Of a DNA stretch of 64,000 bases, positions 25,713 to 32,711 are shown piece by piece. The first letter of the stretch is position 1. Each line of letters opens with the position of its first letter. The DNA is taken from positions 4,154,001 through 4,218,000 of the forward strand of contig NZ_JACHNE010000001.1 in NCBI RefSeq assembly GCF_014205255.1. Reading direction: 5' to 3'. A program made the position numbers and the translations under genes. The notes beneath the pieces were generated by a model. That model saw nothing but the letters and a program-made list of their open reading frames with translations, was not told the DNA's origin and ran no database searches. This DNA is from Streptomyces caelestis. Its GTDB lineage: Bacteria; Actinomycetota; Actinomycetes; Streptomycetales; Streptomycetaceae.

Positions 25713-26771
25713 TCAGTGCCGACTCTCCCCGCCGCCGCCACCCAGCACCGCCACACACGTGTCGTCCCGCGCCGGACGAGCCGCACTGCCCGCGTCCCGG
25801 AGGACCACCGCGGCCACCACCGCCGGGTCGCAGCCGAGGAGCACGGCGTCCTCGGGTGGCGTCCAGCGGCCGGGCAGGCCGTCGCTGTGCAGCAGGATCA
25901 GGCTGTCGTCCTGCCACGGCTCGCGCTGCACGCTCACGGACGCCGGGGCCTGCGCGCCCACGATGCCGGGCTGGGACAGCATCGCCTTCCAGGTGCCGGC
26001 GGTGCGCAGGCGGGCGCCGACGTTGCCGATCCCGGCGAAGTGCAACCGCCCGGCTGCGAGGTCGAGTTGGGCCACGGCGACGGCCGCGCCCCGGGTGCGG
26101 CGCAGGGTCCGGCCCAGATGGCCCAGTATCTCGGCGGGCGGCCGGTCGGCCACGCCGCGCAGCGCGTCCACGGCGGCGCCGGACGCCTCGGCGGCCTTGT
26201 CCCCATGGCCGAGCCCGTCGGCGAGCAGCAGGGTCACGCGGTCGCCGGCGCACACCCGGCTCCAGGCGTCGCCGGAGTACTCGGCCCGGCCGAGGGGGAC
26301 GTTGACGCCGCCTGCGCGCAGACCCCGCGGGGGCGTGCGATGCCGGTCGGCGGGGGGTTCGTGGTCGATGCGGGCCACGGCCACGGTGCCCCGGCCGGGG
26401 GCGCTGTGCAGGTCGAAGTCGTTCGCTATGCGCCGGCACGTGCCGAGGCCGGCGCCCAGGGAGGCGGCGGTGGTGTAGCCGTCGCGCATCGCCGCCGCGA
26501 CGTCCGGGATGCCCGGGCCGTGGTCGAGCGCGACGAGCTGCACGGACAGGCGCCCGCCGTCGGCGGGTGCGCGCTCGACCAGGTTGATGACGACGTACCC
26601 GCCGTCCGCGTGCCGCACCAGGTTGGTCGCCAGCTCCGTCGCCACGAGCGCCGCGGTCGCGGTGCGGTGCGAGCCGAGTCCGGCGCACTCGCTGGCCGCC
26701 TCGGCCGCCACCCGGACGTCCCGCACCCGGGTCGAGTCGTCCACCGGCACGTCCCACACCCTGCTCATCAC
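25713..26771 (-). CDS. RsbT-like ATPase fused to SpoIIE phosphatase (RsbX-like)
   Basis: A 352-residue protein with two domains. Residues about 10-145 are an RsbW/RsbT-type ATPase (ALVATELATNLVRHADGG, LDHGPGIPDV, GAGLGTCRRI). Residues about 160-352 are a PP2C/SpoIIE phosphatase with VTLLLADGLGHGDKAAEAS and HFAGIGNVGARL, ending DDTCVAVLGG. In Bacillus, RsbX is a stand-alone phosphatase resetting RsbS and RsbR; here it is joined to a kinase-like module. The start codon overlaps the rsbT stop (GTGATG), so translation is coupled. It is the last gene of the rsbR-rsbS-rsbT operon. Confidence 0.85.
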   Translation of the reverse strand: MMSRVWDVPVDDSTRVRDVRVAAEAASECAGLGSHRTATAALVATELATNLVRHADGGYVVINLVERAPADGGRLSVQLVALDHGPGIPDVAAAMRDGYTTAASLGAGLGTCRRIANDFDLHSAPGRGTVAVARIDHEPPADRHRTPPRGLRAGGVNVPLGRAEYSGDAWSRVCAGDRVTLLLADGLGHGDKAAEASGAAVDALRGVADRPPAEILGHLGRTLRRTRGAAVAVAQLDLAAGRLHFAGIGNVGARLRTAGTWKAMLSQPGIVGAQAPASVSVQREPWQDDSLILLHSDGLPGRWTPPEDAVLLGCDPAVVAAVVLRDAGSAARPARDDTCVAVLGGGGGESRH

Positions 26772-27214
26772 GACCCCGGCCGGGACGGCGGCACGACCGT
26801 GGCCCAGGCGGCGACGGTGACGGTGGTCCCCTCACCGGGCCGGCTGTCCACCTCGAACTCGTGGACCAGCCGCCTGGCCCCGCTCAGGCCGAGTCCGAGC
26901 CCGCCGCCGCTGGTGTAGCCGTCGGTCAGCGCCTGGTCCAGGTCGCGGATGCCGGGCCCGGCGTCGACGAAGGCCAGCCGCAGGCCGGGCGACGGCCCGC
27001 TGTCCAGTGGGGTGATCTCCACATGGCCACCGCCGCCGTGGACGAGGGTGTTGCGGGCCAGCTCGCTGGCGGCGGTGACGAGCTTGGTCTGCTGCACCAG
27101 GCCGAAGCCGAGCTCGGCGGCGGCCTGCCGGACCTGCTGCCGTACCCAGGCCAGGTCGGCGTCCGAGCCGATCGGCAGGGTGGCCGGGGCGGCGTGGCGG
27201 GAGGCCTGCATCAC
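26768..27214 (-). CDS. rsbT: RsbT serine/threonine kinase (stressosome)
   Basis: A 148-residue switch kinase of the GHKL ATPase fold. The N-box is in VTAASELARNTLVHGGGG, G1 in FVDAGPGIRD, and G2 in GGGLGLGLSGARRLV. In the stressosome, RsbT phosphorylates RsbS and RsbR on stress and is released to activate a downstream phosphatase. The GTG start at 27214 overlaps the rsbS stop, and the stop overlaps the next start. GAGGGGAG lies a few bases before the start. Confidence 0.93.
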   Translation of the reverse strand: MMQASRHAAPATLPIGSDADLAWVRQQVRQAAAELGFGLVQQTKLVTAASELARNTLVHGGGGHVEITPLDSGPSPGLRLAFVDAGPGIRDLDQALTDGYTSGGGLGLGLSGARRLVHEFEVDSRPGEGTTVTVAAWATVVPPSRPGS

Positions 27215-27669
27215 GGACTCCCCTCGTCCTGCGGCTCACCCGCGGTGAGCAGCTCCATCGCTCGTTCGACGTCCAGGGCCGTGCGCAGTCCGGGCAGGGT
27301 GAGCCCCAGCTCGACCAGGGTGATCGCCACCGCGGGGCGCATCCCGGCCAGCACCGTACGGGCGGCCAGCAGTCCGGCTCCGGCGGCGATCTCGGCGAGG
27401 ACCCGCCCCAAGAAGGAGTCGACGATGTCCACGCCGGAGATGTCGATGACCACCCCGGTCACCCGGGTGTGCGCGACCCGTTCGGTGATGTCCTGCTGGA
27501 GCTGCTCGGCCATCCCGTCGTGCAGCTCCCCCTGGAGGGTCACCAGCAGGATGTCGCCCAGCTTCAGGACCGGCACCGTGAAGCCGTGCCCGCCCAAGGG
27601 TCCGGCGACCGGCGGCCCGGCGACCTGCGGCCCGAATCCCGCGGGCCCGTTCTCCGAGGGGCCGGTCAT
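27211..27669 (-). CDS. rsbS: RsbS stressosome scaffold (STAS domain)
   Basis: A 152-residue single STAS-domain protein. After a disordered 25-residue Gly/Pro N-terminus it reads VPVLKLGDILLVTLQGEL, then GVVIDISGVDIVDSFLGRVL. The Ser of VDSF is at the position phosphorylated in B. subtilis RsbS (Ser59). RsbS forms the stressosome core with RsbR and binds RsbT. Its ATG overlaps the rsbR stop codon (ATGA). Confidence 0.93.
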   Translation of the reverse strand: MTGPSENGPAGFGPQVAGPPVAGPLGGHGFTVPVLKLGDILLVTLQGELHDGMAEQLQQDITERVAHTRVTGVVIDISGVDIVDSFLGRVLAEIAAGAGLLAARTVLAGMRPAVAITLVELGLTLPGLRTALDVERAMELLTAGEPQDEGSP

Positions 27670-28571
27670 CGCGCGCCCGCGTCGGCCGCCCGGAGCGGTG
27701 CGATCTCGACGCCCTGCCGGCTGAGCGCGTAGGCCAGCGCGTCCGCCAGGCTCGCGCGGGTGAGCACCGTGCCGAGGTCGATCCCCAGATGGACGATGGT
27801 CTGCGCGATGGCGGGGCGGATGCCGGAGACGATGCACTCGGCGCCCATCAGCCGGGCCGCGGCGACGGTCTTCATCAGGTGCTGGGCGACCAGGGTGTCG
27901 ACCGTGGGCACGCCGGTGATGTCGAGGATGGCGTACCGGGCGCGCTCGGCGACGATCGCGTCCAGCAGGTTCTCCATGACCACCTGGCTGCGCGCGCTGT
28001 CCAGCGTGCCGATCAGCGGTACGGCGACGGTGCTCTCCCAGAGTTTGATCACCGGGGTGGCCACTTCGTGCAGTTGCTCGCGCTGCCGTGCGATCACCTC
28101 CTCGCCCGCGCTGACCGTCGTCTCCAGCACGACCAGACGCAGCGTGCCCATCAGCACGGTGAGGGCCAGCACGCACTCCTGGGCCTCGGGGGCGTGCGGA
28201 TCCGGGAACTCGGCCCGCAGCAGCTCGGTCACCGGCTCGCGCAGGGCGGCCACCTCGTCGGCGATCCCGTCCGCGCCGGTCCCCATGCGGGCGCGGGAGG
28301 CCGCCATCCGCCCCAGTTGGTCGCGCACCGCCTCGAATCCGGCGTCCCGGATGTCGTCCAGCCGTCCGGCTGCCGACACCGCGGCCAGCGCCGCCGCCAC
28401 GGACCTGCCCGCCTCCACCGCCTCGTCGCGGGACACGGTGAAGACCGTGCGGAACAGCGCGGCGTCCGCCCACCGTTGGGCGATCTGCTCACGGCGGCGT
28501 TCGAGAAAGGCACTCACCCGCTGTGCGGCCGGCTCCCGGTCCGCGTTCTCTTCCGACACCGACACTTGCAT
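27666..28571 (-). CDS. rsbR: RsbR stressosome sensor protein
   Basis: A 301-residue co-antagonist. The N-terminal 150 residues are an all-helical, globin-like sensor (RVSAFLERRREQIAQRWADA). A linker helix (EEVIARQREQLHEVATPVIK) leads to the C-terminal STAS domain at about 170-285. The Thr residues of DITGVPTVDT and RPAIAQTIVHLG correspond to Thr171 and Thr205 of B. subtilis RsbRA. The ATG at 28571 has AAGGGAG just upstream. A TTGTC-N4-GACAA-like element lies about 55 bases before the start. The input sensed by the N-terminus is unknown; only one RsbR paralogue is present here. Confidence 0.92.
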   Translation of the reverse strand: MQVSVSEENADREPAAQRVSAFLERRREQIAQRWADAALFRTVFTVSRDEAVEAGRSVAAALAAVSAAGRLDDIRDAGFEAVRDQLGRMAASRARMGTGADGIADEVAALREPVTELLRAEFPDPHAPEAQECVLALTVLMGTLRLVVLETTVSAGEEVIARQREQLHEVATPVIKLWESTVAVPLIGTLDSARSQVVMENLLDAIVAERARYAILDITGVPTVDTLVAQHLMKTVAAARLMGAECIVSGIRPAIAQTIVHLGIDLGTVLTRASLADALAYALSRQGVEIAPLRAADAGAR

Positions 28572-28625
28572 CGCTCCCTTGCACGGGCAGGACCGAGGTC
28601 GCGCCAAGGCACCTCAGCCATTACT

Positions 28626-28639
28626 TGCCGTATGACAAA
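28626..28639. promoter_or_regulatory. Operator-like palindrome upstream of rsbR
   Basis: TTGCCGTATGACAA fits TTGYC-N4-GACAA and differs by one arm base from the site at 30623-30636 before the sigma factor gene, suggesting one regulator for both units. Confidence 0.5.
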
Positions 28640-28712
28640 CATTAGGGCCGGCGTACGGCCTGGCCAAGCAGCCGCTCATCCACGCCTCTCCGCCTGCGTC
28701 TTCCCCCGGCCC

Positions 28713-29924
28713 CTACCTCCCACGCCAGTCCAGGCACACCACCAGGGCGTCGTCGTCCGGGACGGGTCGGCCGCGGTGGCCGGACAGTTCGCGCAGGACG
28801 GCCCGGGGCACCTCGGCGGCCCGGAGCAGCCGGGTCGACTGGATCGCCCGGACCAGGGCGGAGTCCCCGTACGTCTCTCCGCCCGGGGAGGCGGCGCCGT
28901 ACACCCCGTCGCTGACGAAGACCAGCCGGTCACCGGGCTCGACCCCGAACTCCTGGGCCACGTAGTCCGTCTCCTCGAACATGCCGAGCGGCAGCTGTGC
29001 GTCGAAGGGCACCCGCTCCACCGCACCCCGGCGCAACCGCAGCAGATGCGGGGAACCCGCGTCCACCGCCCGGACCCGCCCGGTGGCCAGCTCGATGTCC
29101 AGCATGAGCACGGACAGGTAGCAGCGGCCCCGGTAGTGGGCGTACACCGCCTGGTCGGCCAGTGCCGCCTGGTCGGCGATGGGGAGACCGGCCCGGCGTG
29201 CGTTGCGCAGGGCGTTGATCGCCAGGTTCGTCAGCAGGGAGGCCTCTATGCCCTCGCCCATGCCGTTGGTGACGTAGAGACTGAGCCGGTCGGCCGTGGC
29301 GGACCAGTCGAAGTTGTCACCGAAGATCGCGTACGCCGGTTCCAGCTGTGCGCCCAGCTCGTACTCGGGGCGGGCGCAGGAGCGGCCCGGCAGCAACTGC
29401 CACTGCATCTCGGCGGCCAGGGTGAGCCGGTCCCTGCGGCGGGCCTGGAGGTACACGTCGGTGTCCCGCTCGGCCACCACGACCTCGTGCCCGAGCACCT
29501 CGGCGATCTCGGCCAGTTCGCCGAGGCAGCCGTCGGCGTGCCCGCCGCCGGGCAGGGTCACCGTCAGCACGCCGAGGCGGTCGCCGCGCACGGTGACCGG
29601 CAGATGCGCCCGGACGAGGTCACCCGAAAGGGTCTCCACGTACGGCTCCTGCGCGCCGAAGGCCCGGCCCGCCGGGCTGTTGTGCACGGACACCGGCTGA
29701 AGGGTGTGCGGCGGCTCGGACACCGGCTGAAGCACCGTCAGTCCGTAGTCGGCCAGGTACAGCTCGACGGAGTCCGCCGCGTACTGATCGGTCAGTACGC
29801 GACGGACCGCGTCCAGCAGTTGATGGGGCGCCGCCGAGCGCAGGGCGCGCTCGGCGGTCACGAGTCTGTTCACGATCGTCGTCACGATGGTCGAAGCCCA
29901 ATCCTTGAATGCTCGGTCGGACAC
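28713..29924 (-). CDS. GAF-like/SpoIIE phosphatase with altered active site
   Basis: A 403-residue protein with an N-terminal GAF-like sensor (about 40-150; ADSVELYLADYGLTVLQPVS) and a C-terminal SpoIIE/PP2C domain (about 180-400). The first metal motif is kept as IFGDNFDW, but the usual D-V/G-x-G-H-G loop reads VTNGMGEGIEA, with Asn where Asp binds metal. Catalysis may therefore be weak or the protein may be a binding platform. It lies upstream of rsbR on the same strand (142-base gap) and is a candidate RsbU-type target of RsbT. The GTG start has only a weak ribosome site. Confidence 0.83.
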   Translation of the reverse strand: MSDRAFKDWASTIVTTIVNRLVTAERALRSAAPHQLLDAVRRVLTDQYAADSVELYLADYGLTVLQPVSEPPHTLQPVSVHNSPAGRAFGAQEPYVETLSGDLVRAHLPVTVRGDRLGVLTVTLPGGGHADGCLGELAEIAEVLGHEVVVAERDTDVYLQARRRDRLTLAAEMQWQLLPGRSCARPEYELGAQLEPAYAIFGDNFDWSATADRLSLYVTNGMGEGIEASLLTNLAINALRNARRAGLPIADQAALADQAVYAHYRGRCYLSVLMLDIELATGRVRAVDAGSPHLLRLRRGAVERVPFDAQLPLGMFEETDYVAQEFGVEPGDRLVFVSDGVYGAASPGGETYGDSALVRAIQSTRLLRAAEVPRAVLRELSGHRGRPVPDDDALVVCLDWRGR

Positions 29925-30041
29925 CTACGGGGTTCTCGGGAACGGCCCTCGGCCCCGGGGCCTGCCGGCCCCGGTGCCGGTGTCGGCCCTGGCTCGCGGC
30001 ACGCCTAGTACGCTGACGGCCATCCCGGTGCCTGCGAGAGT

Positions 30042-30536
30042 GTGACTGTGACTTCCCTCCGACCCCGCCCTGAGCCAGCAGAGGTCGCCCGTGTGACCTC
30101 CACGGCCGCGGAGTTGCTGGAAGTCCTCTGGGGCCGGGCCTCCACGGCACCCGCCTCGGCCTCCCAGTTGCGTGTACTGCTCATCCTGGAGCACCACGAG
30201 GGCATCAACCTGCGCACCCTCGCCGACTCCCTCGCCTCCACCCCGCCCTCGACCAGCCGGCTGTGCGACCGGCTCCAGGCGGCCGGGTTCGTCGAGCGCG
30301 TGGTGAGCGCTGCGGACCGGCGCGAGGTACGGCTGCACCTCAGCGGCCGGGGCCGCGCCTTCCTGGCGGACCTGCGCGTGCGCCGGGAACAGACGCTGCG
30401 CGCGGTGCTCGACCAGATGCCCGCCGCCAAGCGGGTCGCGCTGCTGCAGGGGCTGGAGGCTTTCTGCGAGGCGGCCGCGGCCCAGATGCACGACGACTCC
30501 GACGACTCGCGCGCGTCCGGTGACCGGACTGCCTGA
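30042..30536 (+). CDS. MarR-family regulator next to the sigma gene
   Basis: A 164-residue MarR regulator with helix-turn-helix near 60-85 (LRTLADSLASTPPSTSRLCD) and wing SAADRREVRLHL. It shares many residues with the MarR protein at 25.1 kb, suggesting duplication around the stressosome genes. It is divergent from the altered phosphatase gene and precedes the sigma factor gene on the same strand. It is the best candidate to bind the TTGTC-N4-GACAA sites before rsbR and the sigma gene. The GTG start (VTVTSLRP) is immediately preceded by another GTG-containing stretch; the exact start is uncertain. Confidence 0.88.
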   Translation: MTVTSLRPRPEPAEVARVTSTAAELLEVLWGRASTAPASASQLRVLLILEHHEGINLRTLADSLASTPPSTSRLCDRLQAAGFVERVVSAADRREVRLHLSGRGRAFLADLRVRREQTLRAVLDQMPAAKRVALLQGLEAFCEAAAAQMHDDSDDSRASGDRTA

Positions 30537-30865
30537 ACCGCCCGTCGAGGCACCGGGACAAACATTCCGGATCCTCCCCCGCACCCGCGCGGCACGGCTA
30601 GATTGTTGTCTCACGACTATAATTGTCAAACGACAACTGTCTGCTCCACGAGTCCCTTTGCCCATTCCTGCACGCCGCACGCCCAACCCTCCTCCCCGCA
30701 CCCTGAGCCATCCGTGCGGGTACCCCGTCACCGCCCCGGCCTGCGCCGACTGTGGTCAACATCTCGACGGGGAGAACGCGGGGCATGAGCCGGGTGACTG
30801 CGGGTAGCGGCCTGGAGGTGGCCTGTCGGGGGATGGGAGCGGGCCGGAGCTACGAGGGAGGGCCC
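30537..30865 (+). other. Intergenic leader of the sigma factor gene
   Basis: No gene is supported in this 329-base stretch. The part near 30601-30640 is markedly AT-richer than its surroundings and holds the two operator-like sites plus a TATAAT. The remainder is a roughly 230-base leader if transcription starts there. Confidence 0.5.
30606..30636 (+). promoter_or_regulatory. Tandem MarR-type operators overlapping TATAAT
   Basis: TTGTCTCACGACTA (30606-30619) and TTGTCAAACGACAA (30623-30636) are 14-base TTGTC-N4-GACAA sites, 17 bases apart start to start. A perfect TATAAT (30618-30623) lies between and overlaps both. The -35 element is poor, so activation or an alternative reading is possible. 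Confidence 0.55.
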
Positions 30866-31726
30866 GTGACGGCGACAACGCGCATCGGTACGACGACGGA
30901 TTCCGGCACCGACACCGGTGAGGAGCTGCCGCAGATCGCCGAACCGCACAAGCTCGCCCCGCAGGACGCGCGCGAGCTGACCGGACAGTTCCTCGGCCGG
31001 CTCGCCGTGCTGGAGGAGGGCACGCCCGAATACCAGTACGCGCGCAACACGCTCATCGAGATGAACATGTCGCTGGTGCGGTTCGCGGCCCGCCGGTTCC
31101 GCGCGAGCGGCCAGGCGATGGAGGACGTCGTCCAGGTCGGTGTGATCGGGCTGATCAAGGCCATCGACCGGTTCGAGGTCTCCCGCGAGATCCAGTTCAC
31201 CAGCTTCGCGGTGCCCTACATCATCGGCGAGATCAAGCGGTTCTTCCGCGACACGTCCTGGGCCGTGCACGTCCCGCGCCGCCTTCAGGAGGCCCGTACG
31301 GAACTCGCCAAGGCCACCGAGGAACTGTCCTCCCGCCTCGGCCGCGCACCGAAGGTCGCGGAGCTGGCGGCGCTGATGAACCTCTCGGAGGAGGAGGTCG
31401 TCGAGGCCCAGGTCGCGGCGAACGGCTACGTTTCCTCGTCCCTGGACGCCGCGATCAGCGGCGACTCGGAGGAAACCGACACCACGCTCTCCGAGTTCAT
31501 CGGCGAGGAGGACCCGGCGCTCGAACTCGTCGAGGACTTCCACGCGCTGGCCCCCCTGGTCGCCGAACTCGACGAGCGCCAGCGCCTCATCCTCCACCTC
31601 CGCTTCGTCGAGGAACGCACCCAGGCGGAGATCGGCAAGCAGCTCGGCATCTCCCAGATGCATGTCTCCCGGCTGATCTCCCGGACGGTGGCCCGCCTGC
31701 GGTCGGGGATGCTGGCGACGGGCTAG
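30866..31726 (+). CDS. SigB/SigF-type stress sigma factor
   Basis: A 286-residue sigma-70 group 3 factor. Region 2 lies at about 65-135 (MNMSLVRFAARRFRASGQAM, EDVVQVGVIGLIKAIDRFE, FTSFAVPYIIGEIKRFFRD). Region 3 follows (VPRRLQEARTELAKATEELS), and region 4 lies near 215-275 (LDERQRLILHLRFVEERTQA, GISQMHVSRLISRTVARLR). The Streptomyces SigB/F/K/L/M family has this layout and answers to partner-switching. It sits at the edge of the stressosome genes, the natural output of that pathway, although no RsbW/RsbV pair is nearby. The GTG at 30866 has GGAGGG four bases upstream; longer in-frame starts exist. Confidence 0.93.
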   Translation: MTATTRIGTTTDSGTDTGEELPQIAEPHKLAPQDARELTGQFLGRLAVLEEGTPEYQYARNTLIEMNMSLVRFAARRFRASGQAMEDVVQVGVIGLIKAIDRFEVSREIQFTSFAVPYIIGEIKRFFRDTSWAVHVPRRLQEARTELAKATEELSSRLGRAPKVAELAALMNLSEEEVVEAQVAANGYVSSSLDAAISGDSEETDTTLSEFIGEEDPALELVEDFHALAPLVAELDERQRLILHLRFVEERTQAEIGKQLGISQMHVSRLISRTVARLRSGMLATG

Positions 31727-31736
31727 AGCGCATGGA

Positions 31737-31768
31737 GGGGCCTTGGTGCCGTGCGGCACCAAGGCCCC
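31737..31768 (+). terminator. Terminator of the sigma factor gene
   Basis: GGGGCCTTGGTGCCG and CGGCACCAAGGCCCC form a perfect 15-pair stem with a TG loop, 10 bases after the stop codon. Confidence 0.85.
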
Positions 31769-32226
31769 GAAGGAACTGCAACACCATCTGCCGGCCCTAG
31801 TGCTGCGCCGGCCTTCTGCTTCCGCACAGCCGCCCGATTACTCCGACGGGCGTGCGGGAATCGCGGATGCGTGCGCTCGACTCCTCCGTTCTTCCCTCTG
31901 AACCGATCACTTGCCGAACGGGGACGGCGGCCCCTCAGCACTGCGGGCCACCCGGTCCGGTCGTCAGTCCCGTCGCCTCGTGGAACAACCTGGCTTCGAC
32001 ACTCCACCACCGGACCGTCACGCGGGTACTGCGGCCCGGCAGTTCGTGTCTGCCGGGCCTTGCTCGATCTCGGCTACGAGAGAAACCATAATTACGCGAT
32101 CACCGAATGTCTACTCCGGCGAGTGGAGATTTTGGTGGGCTCGGCGATGAGGTATCCCCTGCGCTCCTCAGTCAGGATCGGACGGCCCAAGCCGCCCGGA
32201 CCGGCCGGGGCATAGAATCCGATCTC
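31769..32226. other. Intergenic region without a clear gene
   Basis: These 458 bases contain only weak frames lacking family resemblance, codon-position GC bias or ribosome sites. Around 32080-32130 the sequence is AT-richer (AAACCATAATTACGCG) and may carry a promoter for the GvpU-like gene. Confidence 0.45.
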
Positions 32227-32586
32227 ATGCCGAAGCCTGACGAGCTGATCGTTGACATCGCCGCCCGTGTGGAGTCCGGGCAGAGCACTCAGATGTCCCT
32301 GACCGTGGTCACCGGTGGCGCTGTCATCACCGGTCGCCTGGCTCCCGAAGCCGTGTGGAGGCGAAGGGTGTCGGAAGTGCTGAAGGACTCCTCCCACTTG
32401 GTCGAGTTCTCCGCCGTGTTCGACACCCCCGCGAAGAAGGACGGGCCGCCCACGCACCTGCACTTCCATGTGGCCCGGATCCTGCAGGGCACGGTGGGAA
32501 TCCCGGAGACGGGCGGGATGTACCGCGTCGCGATCGAGGACGTCAGTGCCTGGACCGTGGGCGACTTCAGCTACTCCGACCACTGA
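32227..32586 (+). CDS. GvpU-like small protein
   Basis: A 119-residue protein resembling the gas-vesicle accessory protein GvpU along its length. It has SLTVVTGGAVITGRLAPEAV at about 25-44 where GvpU has a hydrophobic GAVISGTM stretch, then HLHFHVARILQG near 77, and a C-terminal VAIEDVSAWTVGDF like the GvpU ending. No other gas vesicle gene is present, so the role is unknown and this is an orphan. The ATG at 32227 fits the start of similarity; the ribosome site is weak. It converges on the helicase gene with a strong terminator between. Confidence 0.6.
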   Translation: MPKPDELIVDIAARVESGQSTQMSLTVVTGGAVITGRLAPEAVWRRRVSEVLKDSSHLVEFSAVFDTPAKKDGPPTHLHFHVARILQGTVGIPETGGMYRVAIEDVSAWTVGDFSYSDH

Positions 32587-32617
32587 CCCACCGCCGTGCC
32601 CGGAGCGGCACGGCACG

Positions 32618-32659
32618 CAGTGAGGGCCCTACCGGCGCGCGCCGGTAGGGCCCTCACTG
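32618..32659. terminator. Bidirectional terminator, 21-bp perfect stem
   Basis: CAGTGAGGGCCCTACCGGCG and its complement form an uninterrupted 42-base palindrome between the convergent GvpU-like and helicase genes, followed by CTGTG on the plus strand. Confidence 0.8.
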
Positions 32660-32711
32660 CTGTGTTCGACTTCGGCCCCGCGGTCAGCGGCGCGGCGAAG
32701 GGTCCGGCGCT

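Noticed and set aside
30601-30640. Minus-strand promoter with TTGACA near 30627
   Set aside because: No minus-strand gene follows and the -10 at proper spacing is poor; the TTGTC palindromes explain the sequence better.
21700-31800. Integrated mobile element at tRNA-fMet
   Set aside because: No integrase, excisionase, transfer genes or repeated tRNA 3' end were seen, so an integrative element is not supported despite the accessory character.
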